DNA from: Halomonas sp. Y3
GTDB lineage: Bacteria > Pseudomonadota > Gammaproteobacteria > Pseudomonadales > Halomonadaceae
NCBI RefSeq assembly: GCF_024137965.1
Contig: NZ_CP099975.1
Coordinates: 1,860,001-1,924,000, forward strand
Reading direction: 5' to 3'
DNA: 64,000 nt
This document shows, in pieces, positions 17,668 to 25,931 of this stretch. Each line of letters opens with the position of its first letter. Within the stretch, counting starts at the first letter, position 1. A program made the translations under genes and the position numbers. The notes beneath the pieces were generated by a model. It ran no database searches and had not been told where the DNA came from. It saw nothing but the letters and a program-made list of their open reading frames with translations.

Positions 17668-19890
17668 ATGACAGATACACCCCAGACCCCCTCCGGTGCC
17701 AGTGCGTCACACGCAGAGGATGAAATTGACCTTGGGCGCCTTTTTGGTCTGCTGCTGGACCACAAATGGCTGATTATTTCCATCACCTTTGTCTTTGCCC
17801 TGGCCGGCGTGGTTTACGCTATGCTGGCGACGCCGATCTATCAGGGCGACGCCCTGGTGCAGGTGGAGCGCCGCTCTTCCATCAGCCCCCTGGGGGATTT
17901 GGGCGACGTGTTCGGCACCGAGAGCGAGGCCTCCACCTCTGCTGAGGTCCAGATTCTGCAGTCACGCATGGTGCTGGGTCAGGTAGTGGACCGCGTCGAG
18001 CTCGACACCGTGGTGCAGCCGCGCACCATGCCGGTGGTCGGCGATTTCGTGCTGCGCCGCCAGATTCCGCGTCCCGCCTTCATGCAGGGGCAGGCCTATA
18101 TCTGGGGCGGTGAGTCGATTCAGGTGGGGCGCTTCGAGGTGGCCGACCACCTGCGTAATCAGCCTATCACCCTGAGGTCCCTGGGAGGTGGGCAGTATGA
18201 GCTGCGCACCGAAGAGGGCGTGCTGGGGGTTGGCGAAGTGGGGCAGCTGGCGCGTACCGACGATGATGCGGTGCTGCTGCGTGTGGCCGATCTGCAGGCA
18301 CCCGAGGGTGCCGAGTTCATCTTGACCAAGCGCTCCCGCGCCGCCGCCATTCGCTCCTTGGCGGGCAGGCTGAGCGTCAGCGAGGTGGGCGGCGGCCGTA
18401 ACGCTAGTACCGGCATGCTGCGCCTCACCCTGACCGGGCCGGATCGCGAAGAGATTCGCCACTCCCTGGATGCCGTGGCTGCGACCTTCCTGCGCCAGAA
18501 CGTGGAGCGCCAGGCGGCCCAGGCCGAGCAGAGCCTCGATTTTCTGGAGGAGCAGGCCCCCGAGCTGCGCGCCCAGCTGGCCGCCGCCGAGGATAATCTC
18601 AACCAGTATCGGGTGGAGCAGGACAGCGTGGACCTCTCCAGCGAATCCCAGGCGGTGATCCAGCAGTTCATCGAAGTGGAGCGCCAGCTCAACGAGCTGG
18701 AGTTTCAGGAGGCGGAGCTGGCCCAGCGCTTCACGGCCAACCACCCGAGCTATCAGTCACTGCTGCGCCAGAAGCGTCAGCTGCAGCAGCAGCGCGCCGA
18801 GCTCAACGAGCGGGTCAGCCAGCTGCCGGCGGCCCAGCAGGAGATCGTGCGCCGCACTCGGGACGTGGAAGTGACCCAGGCGATCTACGTTAACGTGCTC
18901 AACAAGATGCAGGAGATGCAGATTGCCCGAGCCGGCACCGTGGGCAACGTGCGCATTATCGATGAGGCCCTGGTGGGCGGTGGGCCCATCGAGCCCAGAA
19001 AGCCCCTGATCGTGGTACTGGCCACCCTGCTCGGAGGGATGCTCAGCGTGGGGCTGGTGCTGCTGCGCGGCCTGCTGCGCCGCGGCGTCGAGAATCCCGA
19101 GCAGATCGAGGGGGCCGGCCTGCCGGTCTACGCCACGGTGCCGCGCTCCGATGAGCAGGACAAGCTGATCAAGCGCGTCAAGCACAAGCGCGACAAGCTT
19201 GCCAGCGGCGTGGCTACGGCCGTGCTGGCCGAGAAGGCCCCGGCCGACAACGCCGTGGAGGCCCTGCGCGGCCTGCGTACCAGCCTGCACTTCGCCATGC
19301 TGGAGGCAACGGACAATCGCCTGGTGATTACCGGGGCCAGCCCGGCCGTCGGCAAGAGCTTTGTCTCCGTCAACCTGGCAGCGGTATGCGCCCAGGCGGG
19401 GCAGCGGGTGCTGGTGGTGGATGCCGACATGCGCAAGGGTCACATTCATCACGCCTTCGGCGGGCGCAGCCAGAATGGCCTCTCCGAGCTGCTGGCCGGC
19501 AAGATCGGGCTTGAGGAAGCGGTGCGTCACAGCAAGGTCGAAGGGCTGGACTACCTCGCCCGCGGCGAGGCGCCGCCCAACCCCTCTGAGCTGTTGATGA
19601 ACGCCCGTTTCAGCACCTTCCTCGAGCAGGCCAGCCGAGAGTACGATCTGGTGGTCATCGATACCCCGCCGGTGCTGGCCGTGACCGATGCCGCCATTGT
19701 GGGTCGCCAGTGCGGCACCACCCTGATGGTGGCGCGCTTCCAGGTCAATCCGGTCAAGGAGCTGCAGGCCGCTACCAGGCGCCTGGAGACCGGCGGTGTG
19801 GCCGTCAAGGGCGCCATTCTTAACGCCATGGAGCGCAAGGCCGCCACCTACTACGGCTACGGCTACTACTACAATTACTCTTACAAGTAG
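17668..19890 (+). CDS. wzc: Polysaccharide co-polymerase and tyrosine autokinase Wzc
   Basis: The 740-residue protein starts at ATG 17668, 65 bases after wzb. It has an N-terminal Wzz domain with a first membrane helix (WLIISITFVFALAGVVYAML), long coiled-coil periplasmic segments rich in Q and E, a second helix (LIVVLATLLGGMLSVGLVLL), and a cytoplasmic BY-kinase domain: Walker A GASPAVGKS (about 557-565), Walker A' VVDADMRKG and Walker B VVIDTPP. The C-terminus is a tyrosine cluster (YYGYGYYYNYSYK) for autophosphorylation. It controls chain length and export with Wza. A much longer in-frame start inside wzb was rejected. Confidence 0.93.
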   Translation: MTDTPQTPSGASASHAEDEIDLGRLFGLLLDHKWLIISITFVFALAGVVYAMLATPIYQGDALVQVERRSSISPLGDLGDVFGTESEASTSAEVQILQSRMVLGQVVDRVELDTVVQPRTMPVVGDFVLRRQIPRPAFMQGQAYIWGGESIQVGRFEVADHLRNQPITLRSLGGGQYELRTEEGVLGVGEVGQLARTDDDAVLLRVADLQAPEGAEFILTKRSRAAAIRSLAGRLSVSEVGGGRNASTGMLRLTLTGPDREEIRHSLDAVAATFLRQNVERQAAQAEQSLDFLEEQAPELRAQLAAAEDNLNQYRVEQDSVDLSSESQAVIQQFIEVERQLNELEFQEAELAQRFTANHPSYQSLLRQKRQLQQQRAELNERVSQLPAAQQEIVRRTRDVEVTQAIYVNVLNKMQEMQIARAGTVGNVRIIDEALVGGGPIEPRKPLIVVLATLLGGMLSVGLVLLRGLLRRGVENPEQIEGAGLPVYATVPRSDEQDKLIKRVKHKRDKLASGVATAVLAEKAPADNAVEALRGLRTSLHFAMLEATDNRLVITGASPAVGKSFVSVNLAAVCAQAGQRVLVVDADMRKGHIHHAFGGRSQNGLSELLAGKIGLEEAVRHSKVEGLDYLARGEAPPNPSELLMNARFSTFLEQASREYDLVVIDTPPVLAVTDAAIVGRQCGTTLMVARFQVNPVKELQAATRRLETGGVAVKGAILNAMERKAATYYGYGYYYNYSYK

Positions 19891-19947
19891 TAGCAGGGGC
19901 TTACAAGCAGCAGCGCCTGTACAGGTGGCAGGCGAGAATGTTTCGGC

Positions 19948-19976
19948 AGGAAGAGGGTGAAGAGCTCCCTCTTCCT
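19948..19976 (+). terminator. Hairpin after wzc, probable terminator
   Basis: AGGAAGAGGG and CCCTCTTCCT form a perfect 10-bp stem with a nine-base loop, 58 bases past the wzc stop. There is no T tract, so termination may be weak or assisted. Confidence 0.45.
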
Positions 19977-20115
19977 CTAGTTGCTGGGCCCTTCAGCTGC
20001 TAGTATTGCGCTGCGGCATAAAAGCAGTAACCACCGGTTTTTGCACAGTTTAAAAACGGTGTACGGCCAATTGGCGGCGTTCGATTGGTCCAACATTGCA
20101 GCGTTATCAACGGCC

Positions 20116-21195
20116 TCAGGGAATGCCATGGACACCCTGGGGCGGTAGCGTGTCCGGAACAGTCCTGATGTAGCCCCGATACACCCGAGGCGACGCTTCT
20201 TCAACGCCAGCATAGAAGTCCCCGGCGTGGCCTTCGAAGTGATCGGTACGCCGAATGTAACGCTCGAAGGTGCGCTGGTCGCGGTGACCGCTGACCCGTT
20301 TGATATCGACCGCCGCCTTGCCGCGACGATGCGCCTCGGTGATAAAGCCGGCCCGAAAGCTGTGCGGCGAAAAGCCGCGATCGGCCATGCCGGCCGCCTC
20401 CAGGTGATGCGCCAGACGCTGGGCCACCACGCAGCCGGTCAGACGCCCGGCCCCCAGCTTCCCGGACAGGCTGATGCTGCGAAACACCGCCCCGCGCCGG
20501 ATGCCCGAGGCCGCAAGCCAAGCCTCCAGCAGGCGAACGGGGCAGTAGGGGAAGCCCTCAGGCGCGCGCAGGATCGCCTTGGTCTCCTCGGCTCCTTCCT
20601 GATTGGTCTTGCTGCGCCGCAGGCCCACCAGGATGCCCCGGGCCTCCCACTGGATATCCTCCAGGTAGAGCGCCACCACCTCGCTGCGCCGAAAGGCGCC
20701 GTGGAAGGAGAGGGCAAACAGCGCGCTATCGCGCTTGCCGCGCAGGTCGGTGCGATCGATGTGATCGAGCAGGCGGTGCAGGTCCTCGAGCAGCAGCGGC
20801 GGCGCCTCCTTCTGGCGTGTACCGGCCGAGCGGCGAATGCCGCGCATCACCGCCCGTACCGGCATGCTTCTCACCGGCGAGGGCAGGTTCATGTAGCGGT
20901 GCCACATGTGCAGGGAGTTGAGATAGCGCTCCAAGGTCGCGGGCTTCTTGCCCAGGGCGCGCTGATCGGCGATGAAGTTGGCGATATCGAACTCATCCGC
21001 CGGCAGCAGGCCCCCCGCACGCTGGTAGACGCGCAGATCGGCCCGCATGCCGCGGATGGTGTTCTTCGACACGCTGTTGGCGATATGGCGACGCGCCCGG
21101 GCCGACAGGCGCTTCACCACCTGGGGAAGGCGTTCGAACTCCACCACCGCCTCATCGGGCTCGGCGAGCTTTCCGGTACGAATATCACGGCGCAT
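20116..21195 (-). CDS. Tyrosine-type site-specific recombinase/integrase
   Basis: The 359-residue protein has an N-terminal SAM-like DNA-binding part (NTIRGMRADLRVYQR, LERYLNSLHMWHRYMNL) and a catalytic domain with all main residues: R in GAFRRSEVVAL, H-x-x-R in FSPHSFRAGFITEA, H in VSGHRDQRTF and Y in ERYIRRT. It should cut and join DNA at specific att sites. It stands at the left edge of the accessory block and points leftward, which suggests it mobilised the island to its right. Its upstream region is separated from the island by an IS1595 element. Confidence 0.88.
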   Translation of the reverse strand: MRRDIRTGKLAEPDEAVVEFERLPQVVKRLSARARRHIANSVSKNTIRGMRADLRVYQRAGGLLPADEFDIANFIADQRALGKKPATLERYLNSLHMWHRYMNLPSPVRSMPVRAVMRGIRRSAGTRQKEAPPLLLEDLHRLLDHIDRTDLRGKRDSALFALSFHGAFRRSEVVALYLEDIQWEARGILVGLRRSKTNQEGAEETKAILRAPEGFPYCPVRLLEAWLAASGIRRGAVFRSISLSGKLGAGRLTGCVVAQRLAHHLEAAGMADRGFSPHSFRAGFITEAHRRGKAAVDIKRVSGHRDQRTFERYIRRTDHFEGHAGDFYAGVEEASPRVYRGYIRTVPDTLPPQGVHGIP

Positions 21196-21245
21196 GGCAC
21201 CCCCGGTCCTGTCGGGCTGGACTGTCTGTGACTGTATTTGCCTGG

Positions 21246-22308
21246 ATAGATAGGGCTATGTTGGCATCTGTTGTTGGCGCGTTTTGAAAAGACTGTATAA
21301 ACTACTGTATATGCAGTTTGCCTCTGGAGCTCGCCATGAAGCAAGCAGACCTCAAAGCCCTTGAACAGACACTGGCTCTCCTCCCTGTTCACCTCAAGAA
21401 ATATCTAGCCGATCAGATGCTTGGTCAAATAAGCGCCCAAGCGAACACCCTGCTCGACACGGCGAAATCTCACCTTCCCTGCCCGCACTGTGGCGCTGAA
21501 CACCCTGCCAAGTGGGGGCGCAGTGGAGGCCTTCAGCGGTATCGCTGCCGGAATCCAGATTGTCGCAAGACGTTCAATGCCCTCACCGACACACCCCTGG
21601 CCAAACTGCAACACCGCGATAAGTGGTTCGACTACCTGCGCTGCATGCGAGACAGTCTGACGTTACGCGTCTCGGCGGCCCGAGTGGGCATTGATTTGAA
21701 GACGGCTTTCCGCTGGCGACATCGCTTCCTGAAAACGAGCGCTCAAGACAATGCTAACCCACTCTCCGGCATCATCGAGGTAGACGAAACCTTCTTCCTG
21801 GAGTCCAGCAAAGGGAAGCGTAATATCACTCACCGAAAACCTCGAAAGCGCGGTGGGCAAGGTAGTAGGAAGAAAAAAGTGGATAAAATCCCGGTGCTTA
21901 TTGCGCGTGACCGCAATGGAAAGCTCAGCGAACTGGTGGATCCGACGCTCCAAAAGTCTACCGTCCATGACTTCCTGGCACCGATAATCAATCGCGACTC
22001 GATTTTATGCTCTGACGGACATAGCTGGTATAAAACCTTCTGCCGCGACTACGGGATTGCTCATCATCGACTGATCGTCTTCGATAATCAGAGAGTGATC
22101 GGCAAGGAATACCACATTCAGAACGTGAACGGCTATATGAGCCGATTGAAGGGCTGGATGGCACGCTTCCATGGGGTTGGGACCACGTACTTATCCAATT
22201 ATCTGGCATGGCGGAGATTGTTTGAAACCGCGAAGCCAACTGAGGAAGCGTGGTTTCGCGTGGCGATAGGTGCAGACCAACAACAGATGCCAACATAGCC
22301 ATAGATAG
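21246..22308 (+). mobile_element. Complete IS1595-family insertion sequence with 8-bp target duplication
   Basis: Perfect 24-bp terminal inverted repeats lie at 21254-21277 and 22277-22300 (outer ends GGCTATGTTGGCATC). They are flanked on both sides by the same 8 bp, ATAGATAG (21246-21253 and 22301-22308). The transposase stop codon lies inside the right repeat. Everything needed looks intact, so the insertion is probably recent and possibly still active. It sits between the integrase promoter and the MNT-HEPN pair. Confidence 0.93.
21336..22298 (+). CDS. IS1595-family (ISXO2-like) transposase
   Basis: From ATG 21336 the product is 320 residues. It has an N-terminal zinc ribbon (CPHCGAEHPAKWG and RCRNPDC), a helix-turn-helix region, and a DDE-type catalytic domain with IIEVDETFF, ILCSDGHSWYK and HIQNVNGYMSRLKGW. 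The order and length fit the ISXO2-like transposases of the IS1595 family. Six extra codons from 21318 are possible but have no better ribosome site. Confidence 0.9.
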   Translation: MKQADLKALEQTLALLPVHLKKYLADQMLGQISAQANTLLDTAKSHLPCPHCGAEHPAKWGRSGGLQRYRCRNPDCRKTFNALTDTPLAKLQHRDKWFDYLRCMRDSLTLRVSAARVGIDLKTAFRWRHRFLKTSAQDNANPLSGIIEVDETFFLESSKGKRNITHRKPRKRGGQGSRKKKVDKIPVLIARDRNGKLSELVDPTLQKSTVHDFLAPIINRDSILCSDGHSWYKTFCRDYGIAHHRLIVFDNQRVIGKEYHIQNVNGYMSRLKGWMARFHGVGTTYLSNYLAWRRLFETAKPTEEAWFRVAIGADQQQMPT

Positions 22309-22347
22309 CCAGTATAGCCGCAGAAGGGGCAACCGCCATGGCCTACT

Positions 22348-22677
22348 ATGTCAGCACGAACGAACATGCGACTGAATCAGCACGACATTGATGCCATCAA
22401 GACAGTGGTGGCTGACATCTGCGGCGAAGGCACCATCGTCCGGCTCTTCGGCTCCCGCCTTGATGACGCCGCTAAGGGAGGCGATATCGACCTCATGGTG
22501 GAGCTCGATGAAGCGGTTGAGCACCCTGCGCGCCTGTCGGCCTGGCTCAGCGTCAAGATCATGCGCGCCACGCAGGGTCGCAAGGTGGATGTGATACTGG
22601 CAGCCCCCAACCTCGAAGAACTGCCGATTCACCGTATCGCTCGGGAACAGGGAGTCATACTGTCTCATGACGAATAA
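22348..22677 (+). CDS. mntA: MntA-like minimal nucleotidyltransferase antitoxin
   Basis: The 109-residue protein has the nucleotidyltransferase signature LFGSRLDDAAKGGDIDLMVEL: the GS motif followed by DxD at the usual spacing, plus a later aspartate in GRKVDVIL. In HEPN-MNT systems MntA transfers AMP groups to the HEPN toxin and so neutralises it. The next gene is a HEPN-like protein that overlaps it by 11 bases, the standard arrangement. A shorter start at 22366 (MRLNQHD) is also plausible. Confidence 0.87.
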   Translation: MSARTNMRLNQHDIDAIKTVVADICGEGTIVRLFGSRLDDAAKGGDIDLMVELDEAVEHPARLSAWLSVKIMRATQGRKVDVILAAPNLEELPIHRIAREQGVILSHDE

Positions 22678-23140
22678 TCATCGAGAGCGCCTTGCCTTTC
22701 TGAACCGGGTCGTCAGCAAGGAAATTCAGCACCTTCAGTTTTCCTCGGGTCGCGTGTTCGATCAGCCACTGGATGTCGACCGAGCAGCAACGCTCGCCAA
22801 TGATGAAACTTTCGCTGAAAAGGTCGAGGCGTTTGCAAGCCGTTTCTGCCGACTGCAAGACACCGTTGGAGACAAGCTTCTCCCGGTCTGGTTGCAAGCG
22901 CTGGGAGAGAAGCGGGGAGCGGTAGTCGATAACCTCGACAAGGCAGAGAAGCTGGGAATGCTGGAATCCGCTGATCGCTGGTTGGCAATCCGCCAGATTC
23001 GTAATCAGATGATCCATGAGTATATCGAGTCTGCCCAGGTATTGGCCGATGCGTTGAATGCGGCTCATGATTACCAAGAGCAAATCATTAGTTTTGCCAA
23101 CGCAATGTTGACCGATGCCAAAAAGCGCGGGTTGATCTAA
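22667..23140 (+). CDS. hepT: HepT-like HEPN-domain toxin (predicted RNase)
   Basis: This 157-residue, mostly helical protein carries RNQMIHEY (about residues 112-119), the R-x4-H-x-Y motif that defines HepT ribonuclease toxins. It overlaps mntA by 11 bases and is co-transcribed with it. It is predicted to cleave RNA, often tRNA, when not modified by MntA. Its placement next to a candidate defence cassette fits a role in phage defence or island maintenance. Confidence 0.85.
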   Translation: MTNNHRERLAFLNRVVSKEIQHLQFSSGRVFDQPLDVDRAATLANDETFAEKVEAFASRFCRLQDTVGDKLLPVWLQALGEKRGAVVDNLDKAEKLGMLESADRWLAIRQIRNQMIHEYIESAQVLADALNAAHDYQEQIISFANAMLTDAKKRGLI

Positions 23141-23296
23141 TTATTTTTAGTTTAAATTCGATTGGCAGCCTCCCCTTATCTTGAGGCTTGATCGCAGCGC
23201 CGGAAGACCTTGAATATTCCGGCGAGCTTCGGCAGCGCGTGGCGTTCTGGGCTTCCATGTCTATACTGTACTGATAGACAGTGGTGCGAGGTAGGC

Positions 23297-24318
23297 ATGG
23301 CACATCATCACGACACCGGTTACAAGGAGCTTTTCAGCCACCCCGAATTTGTTCAACAGCTCATCGAAGGCTTTGCGCCGAACGAGATCGCCGAGCTGAT
23401 GGACTTCTCGACGCTCAAGAAGCATAGCGGCCACTACATTACGCCGCTGTTCGAGGAAAAGATCGAGGACGTGGTGTGGTCAGTCGAGGTGACCTGGCAG
23501 GGGCTGACGCAGCGCGTGTTTCTCTACATTTTGCTGGACAAATTCATCGGGAATGAATTTGGGCGCACTTCTAGTGCGCCCGAAGGGTGGGCGCCATGGA
23601 TGGCGCCCATCAATTTCAGTCGTCCGGGGATCGCACGATGCCGATTCGCCTGCTGCACTATGCTGCCTGCTTCTACAGTGAGCTGCTTAAGCAGAAGACA
23701 CTCACACCCGGGCAAAGCTTACCGCCGGTGTTCCCGGTGGTGGTCTACAACGGCTCACGGCGCTGGACGGCACCGCAGGATGTTTACGAGATGGTGCAGC
23801 CGGAACCCCCGGCCTTTCTCCAGGTCTACCAGCCGCACCTGCGCTACTATCTGATCGACGAGGGGCGCTATACTGAAGCCCAGCTCGAACAGCGACACAG
23901 CCCGCTAAGTGGTGTCTTCGGCGTCGAGAACGCCGGGGCCAGTTGGGAAGCGTTGCAGCAAGCCGTGGATCGGATGGTCGCCATCATTCAGGAAGACCCG
24001 CACAAGGAACGCATCGACAGGATTGTCACTCGGTGGCTGAAGCGTCATCTGCATCGGCTGGGCGCCGCCGTCAACCTGGATCAGCTCGACAGTCTGGTGG
24101 AGGATAAAGCGATGCTGGCAGAGAATTTGGAAAATCTGGTCAAGAAGGAGCGCCTGGAGGGTCGCCAGGAAGGCCGTCAGGAAGGCCGTCAGGAAGCTAA
24201 GCGTGAAACTGCTCGCAACCTAATTAAATTAGGTGTGCTGAGTGACTTGCAGATCGCGGAGGCGACTGGCCTGACCGTGGCCGATGTGCAAATGCTGCGA
24301 GAAGACAATCTGCATTGA
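23297..24318 (+). pseudogene. Rpn-family nuclease (PD-(D/E)XK transposase-like), disrupted
   Basis: The reading frame begins MAHHHDTGYKELFSHPEFVQQLIEGFAP, as in the intact paralogue at 24485, and runs to VFLYILL. There a 75-base insert (23539-23613) replaces one base and shifts the frame. The remainder (MPIRLLHYAACFYSELLK to LREDNLH) continues in another frame to 24318. Without the insert the protein would match its neighbour along its full length. Rpn proteins are recombination-promoting nucleases; this copy cannot make the full protein. Confidence 0.9.
23539..23613. mobile_element. 75-bp triple-hairpin insertion (small palindromic mobile unit)
   Basis: Compared with the intact paralogue, this stretch is extra DNA. 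It is built almost wholly of three perfect inverted repeats: AAATTCAT/ATGAATTT (23540-23560), GGGCGCACT/AGTGCGCCC (23561-23581) and TGGGCGCCAT/ATGGCGCCCA (23588-23609). No coding potential is present. It looks like a non-autonomous REP-type element that inserted into the gene. Confidence 0.85.
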
Positions 24319-24484
24319 TATGACGTTCTGAGCAAAGCGGGTTGGCAGCCCCCCCCCTCCACTTATCTTGAGGCGTGATCGCAGCGCCAGAAGACCTTGA
24401 ATATTCCGTGCGAGCCTCGGCAGCGCGTGCCATTCCGGGCGTCCATGTCTATACTGTACGGATAGTCAGTGGCACGAGGCAGGC

Positions 24485-25420
24485 ATGGCAAATCATCACG
24501 ACACCGGTTACAAGGAGCTTTTCAGCCACCCCGAATTTGTTCAACAGCTCATCGAAGGCTTCGCGCCGAACGAGATCGCCGAGCTGATGGACTTCTCGAC
24601 GCTCAAGAAGCATAACGGCCACTACATTACGCCGCTGTTCGAGGAAAAGATCGAGGACGTGGTGTGGTCAGTCGAGGTGACCTGGCAGGGGCTGACGCAG
24701 CGGGTATTTCTCTACATTTTGCTGGAGTTTCAGTCGTCCGTAGATCGCACGATGCCGATTCGCCTGTTGCACTATGCTGCCTGCTTCTACAGTGAGCTGC
24801 TTAAGCAGAAGACACTCATGCCCGGGCAAAGCTTACCGCCGGTGTTCCCGGTGGTGGTCTACAACGGCTCACGGCGCTGGACGGCACCGCAGGATGTCTA
24901 CGAGATGGTGCAGCCGGAACCCCCGGCCTTTCTCCAGGTCTACCAGCCGCACCTGCGCTACTATCTGATCGACGAGGGGCGCTATACTGAAGCCCAGCTC
25001 GAACAGCGTCACAGCCCGCTGAGTGGTGTCTTTGGCGTCGAGAACGCCGGGGCCAGTTGGGAAGCGTTGCAGCAAGCCGTGGATCGGATGGTCGCCATCA
25101 TTCAGGAAGACCCGCACAAGGAACGCATCGACAGGGTTGTCACTCGGTGGCTGAAGCGTCACCTGCATCGGCTCGGTGCCGCCGTCAACCTGGATCAGCT
25201 CGACAGTCTGGTGGAGGATAAAGCGATGCTGGCAGAGAACTTGGAAAATCTGGTCAAGAAGGAGCGCCTGGAGGGTCGTCAGGAAGGCCGCCAGGAAGCT
25301 AATCGTGAAACTGCTTGCAACCTCATTAAATTAGGTGTGCTGAGTGACCTGCAGATCGCGGAGGCGACTGGCCTGACCGTAGCCGATGTGCAAATGCTGC
25401 GAGAAGACGACCTGCATTGA
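24485..25420 (+). CDS. Rpn-family recombination-promoting nuclease/putative transposase, intact
   Basis: The 311-residue protein starts MANHHDTGYKELFSHPEFVQQLI and includes the nuclease core (VVWSVEVTWQGLTQRVFLYILLEFQSSVD, with the E and Q of the PD-(D/E)XK fold), then PVVVYNGSRRWT. A charged GRQE repeat follows (LEGRQEGRQEA), then a small helical end (LGVLSDLQIAEATGLTVADVQML). E. coli Rpn proteins cut DNA and promote RecA-independent recombination. It is the second copy of a tandem duplication; a third relative lies at 52718-53695. Confidence 0.88.
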   Translation: MANHHDTGYKELFSHPEFVQQLIEGFAPNEIAELMDFSTLKKHNGHYITPLFEEKIEDVVWSVEVTWQGLTQRVFLYILLEFQSSVDRTMPIRLLHYAACFYSELLKQKTLMPGQSLPPVFPVVVYNGSRRWTAPQDVYEMVQPEPPAFLQVYQPHLRYYLIDEGRYTEAQLEQRHSPLSGVFGVENAGASWEALQQAVDRMVAIIQEDPHKERIDRVVTRWLKRHLHRLGAAVNLDQLDSLVEDKAMLAENLENLVKKERLEGRQEGRQEANRETACNLIKLGVLSDLQIAEATGLTVADVQMLREDDLH

Positions 25421-25496
25421 TTCCTGTGAGTGGCTGCCTAGCCACCTTTGATACCTTTTCCTCGCTCGCTGTTGGGCCAAGGCGATACGGTGATCC

Positions 25497-25931
25497 ATGA
25501 AACGACCTTCTCGACGGCAGCGTGTCAAGCCCAAGCAGGCGTTACTGGAAGCCAGCCAGCTGTCCGAGTGTGAGCGGCAGCAGCTTGCAGATCGTGTACG
25601 TTATCAAGGCAGCCCGTTCCATAAGCGCTATCCTGCTGACTATGGATTTCCTGAGCCCAAACCACGGCCAGACAAGACGCTCTGTGATGCTGACGCGCCC
25701 CTGTTCAAATCACAGGCCGAGGAACTGCTGGTGGCCGGGGTGCTACGAGGCATGGTGAGCGTTCAGTTTCGCAGCGGTTGGCCTCAGAATATCTGGTCCG
25801 TCCGCGAGGGTGTCGTTTACGAATCCCAGCTTCAGAATCAGACGTTGGGTGAGTACCATGGCTATCCAATGAGCCTTGATGCCGCCTTTGCTGCGGTCGT
25901 CCTGGAAGAGTGGGAGAAACGAGCCCCATGA
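25497..25931 (+). CDS. Small conserved protein of unknown function, first gene of a four-gene cassette
   Basis: The 144-residue basic-start protein has a distinctive middle: YQGSPFHKRYPADYGF, then RPDKTLCD, a SQAEELLVAGVLRGMVS helix, PQNIWSV and GEYHGYPMSLD. This pattern looks like a conserved family, but no function is known to me. It begins 77 bases after the Rpn gene, and its stop overlaps the next start by four bases (ATGA), so it is translated together with the ImmA/IrrE-like gene. No membrane segments or signal peptide are present. Confidence 0.7.
   Translation: MKRPSRRQRVKPKQALLEASQLSECERQQLADRVRYQGSPFHKRYPADYGFPEPKPRPDKTLCDADAPLFKSQAEELLVAGVLRGMVSVQFRSGWPQNIWSVREGVVYESQLQNQTLGEYHGYPMSLDAAFAAVVLEEWEKRAP

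Larger units (their letters stand above)
23160..25430 (+). repeat. Tandem duplication of a 1.18-kb Rpn gene unit
   Basis: Two successive units, from about 23,160 and about 24,341, share a leader (TTGGCAGCC, then ATCTTGAGGC and GATCGCAGCGCC), a CTATACTGTAC promoter-like stretch and an Rpn-type gene. The coding parts are nearly identical, while the leaders and a run of C residues differ more. Only the second copy keeps an open gene. Confidence 0.88.

Noticed and set aside
20139..20157. GGCGGTAGCGTG, similar to the RfaH ops element of JUMPstart sequences
   Set aside because: It lies inside the 3' coding end of the integrase and not in a leader before polysaccharide genes, and the rest of JUMPstart is missing.
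19977..20213. A 78-codon reverse frame after wzc
   Set aside because: It overlaps the integrase end, has no recognisable features, and its composition looks random.
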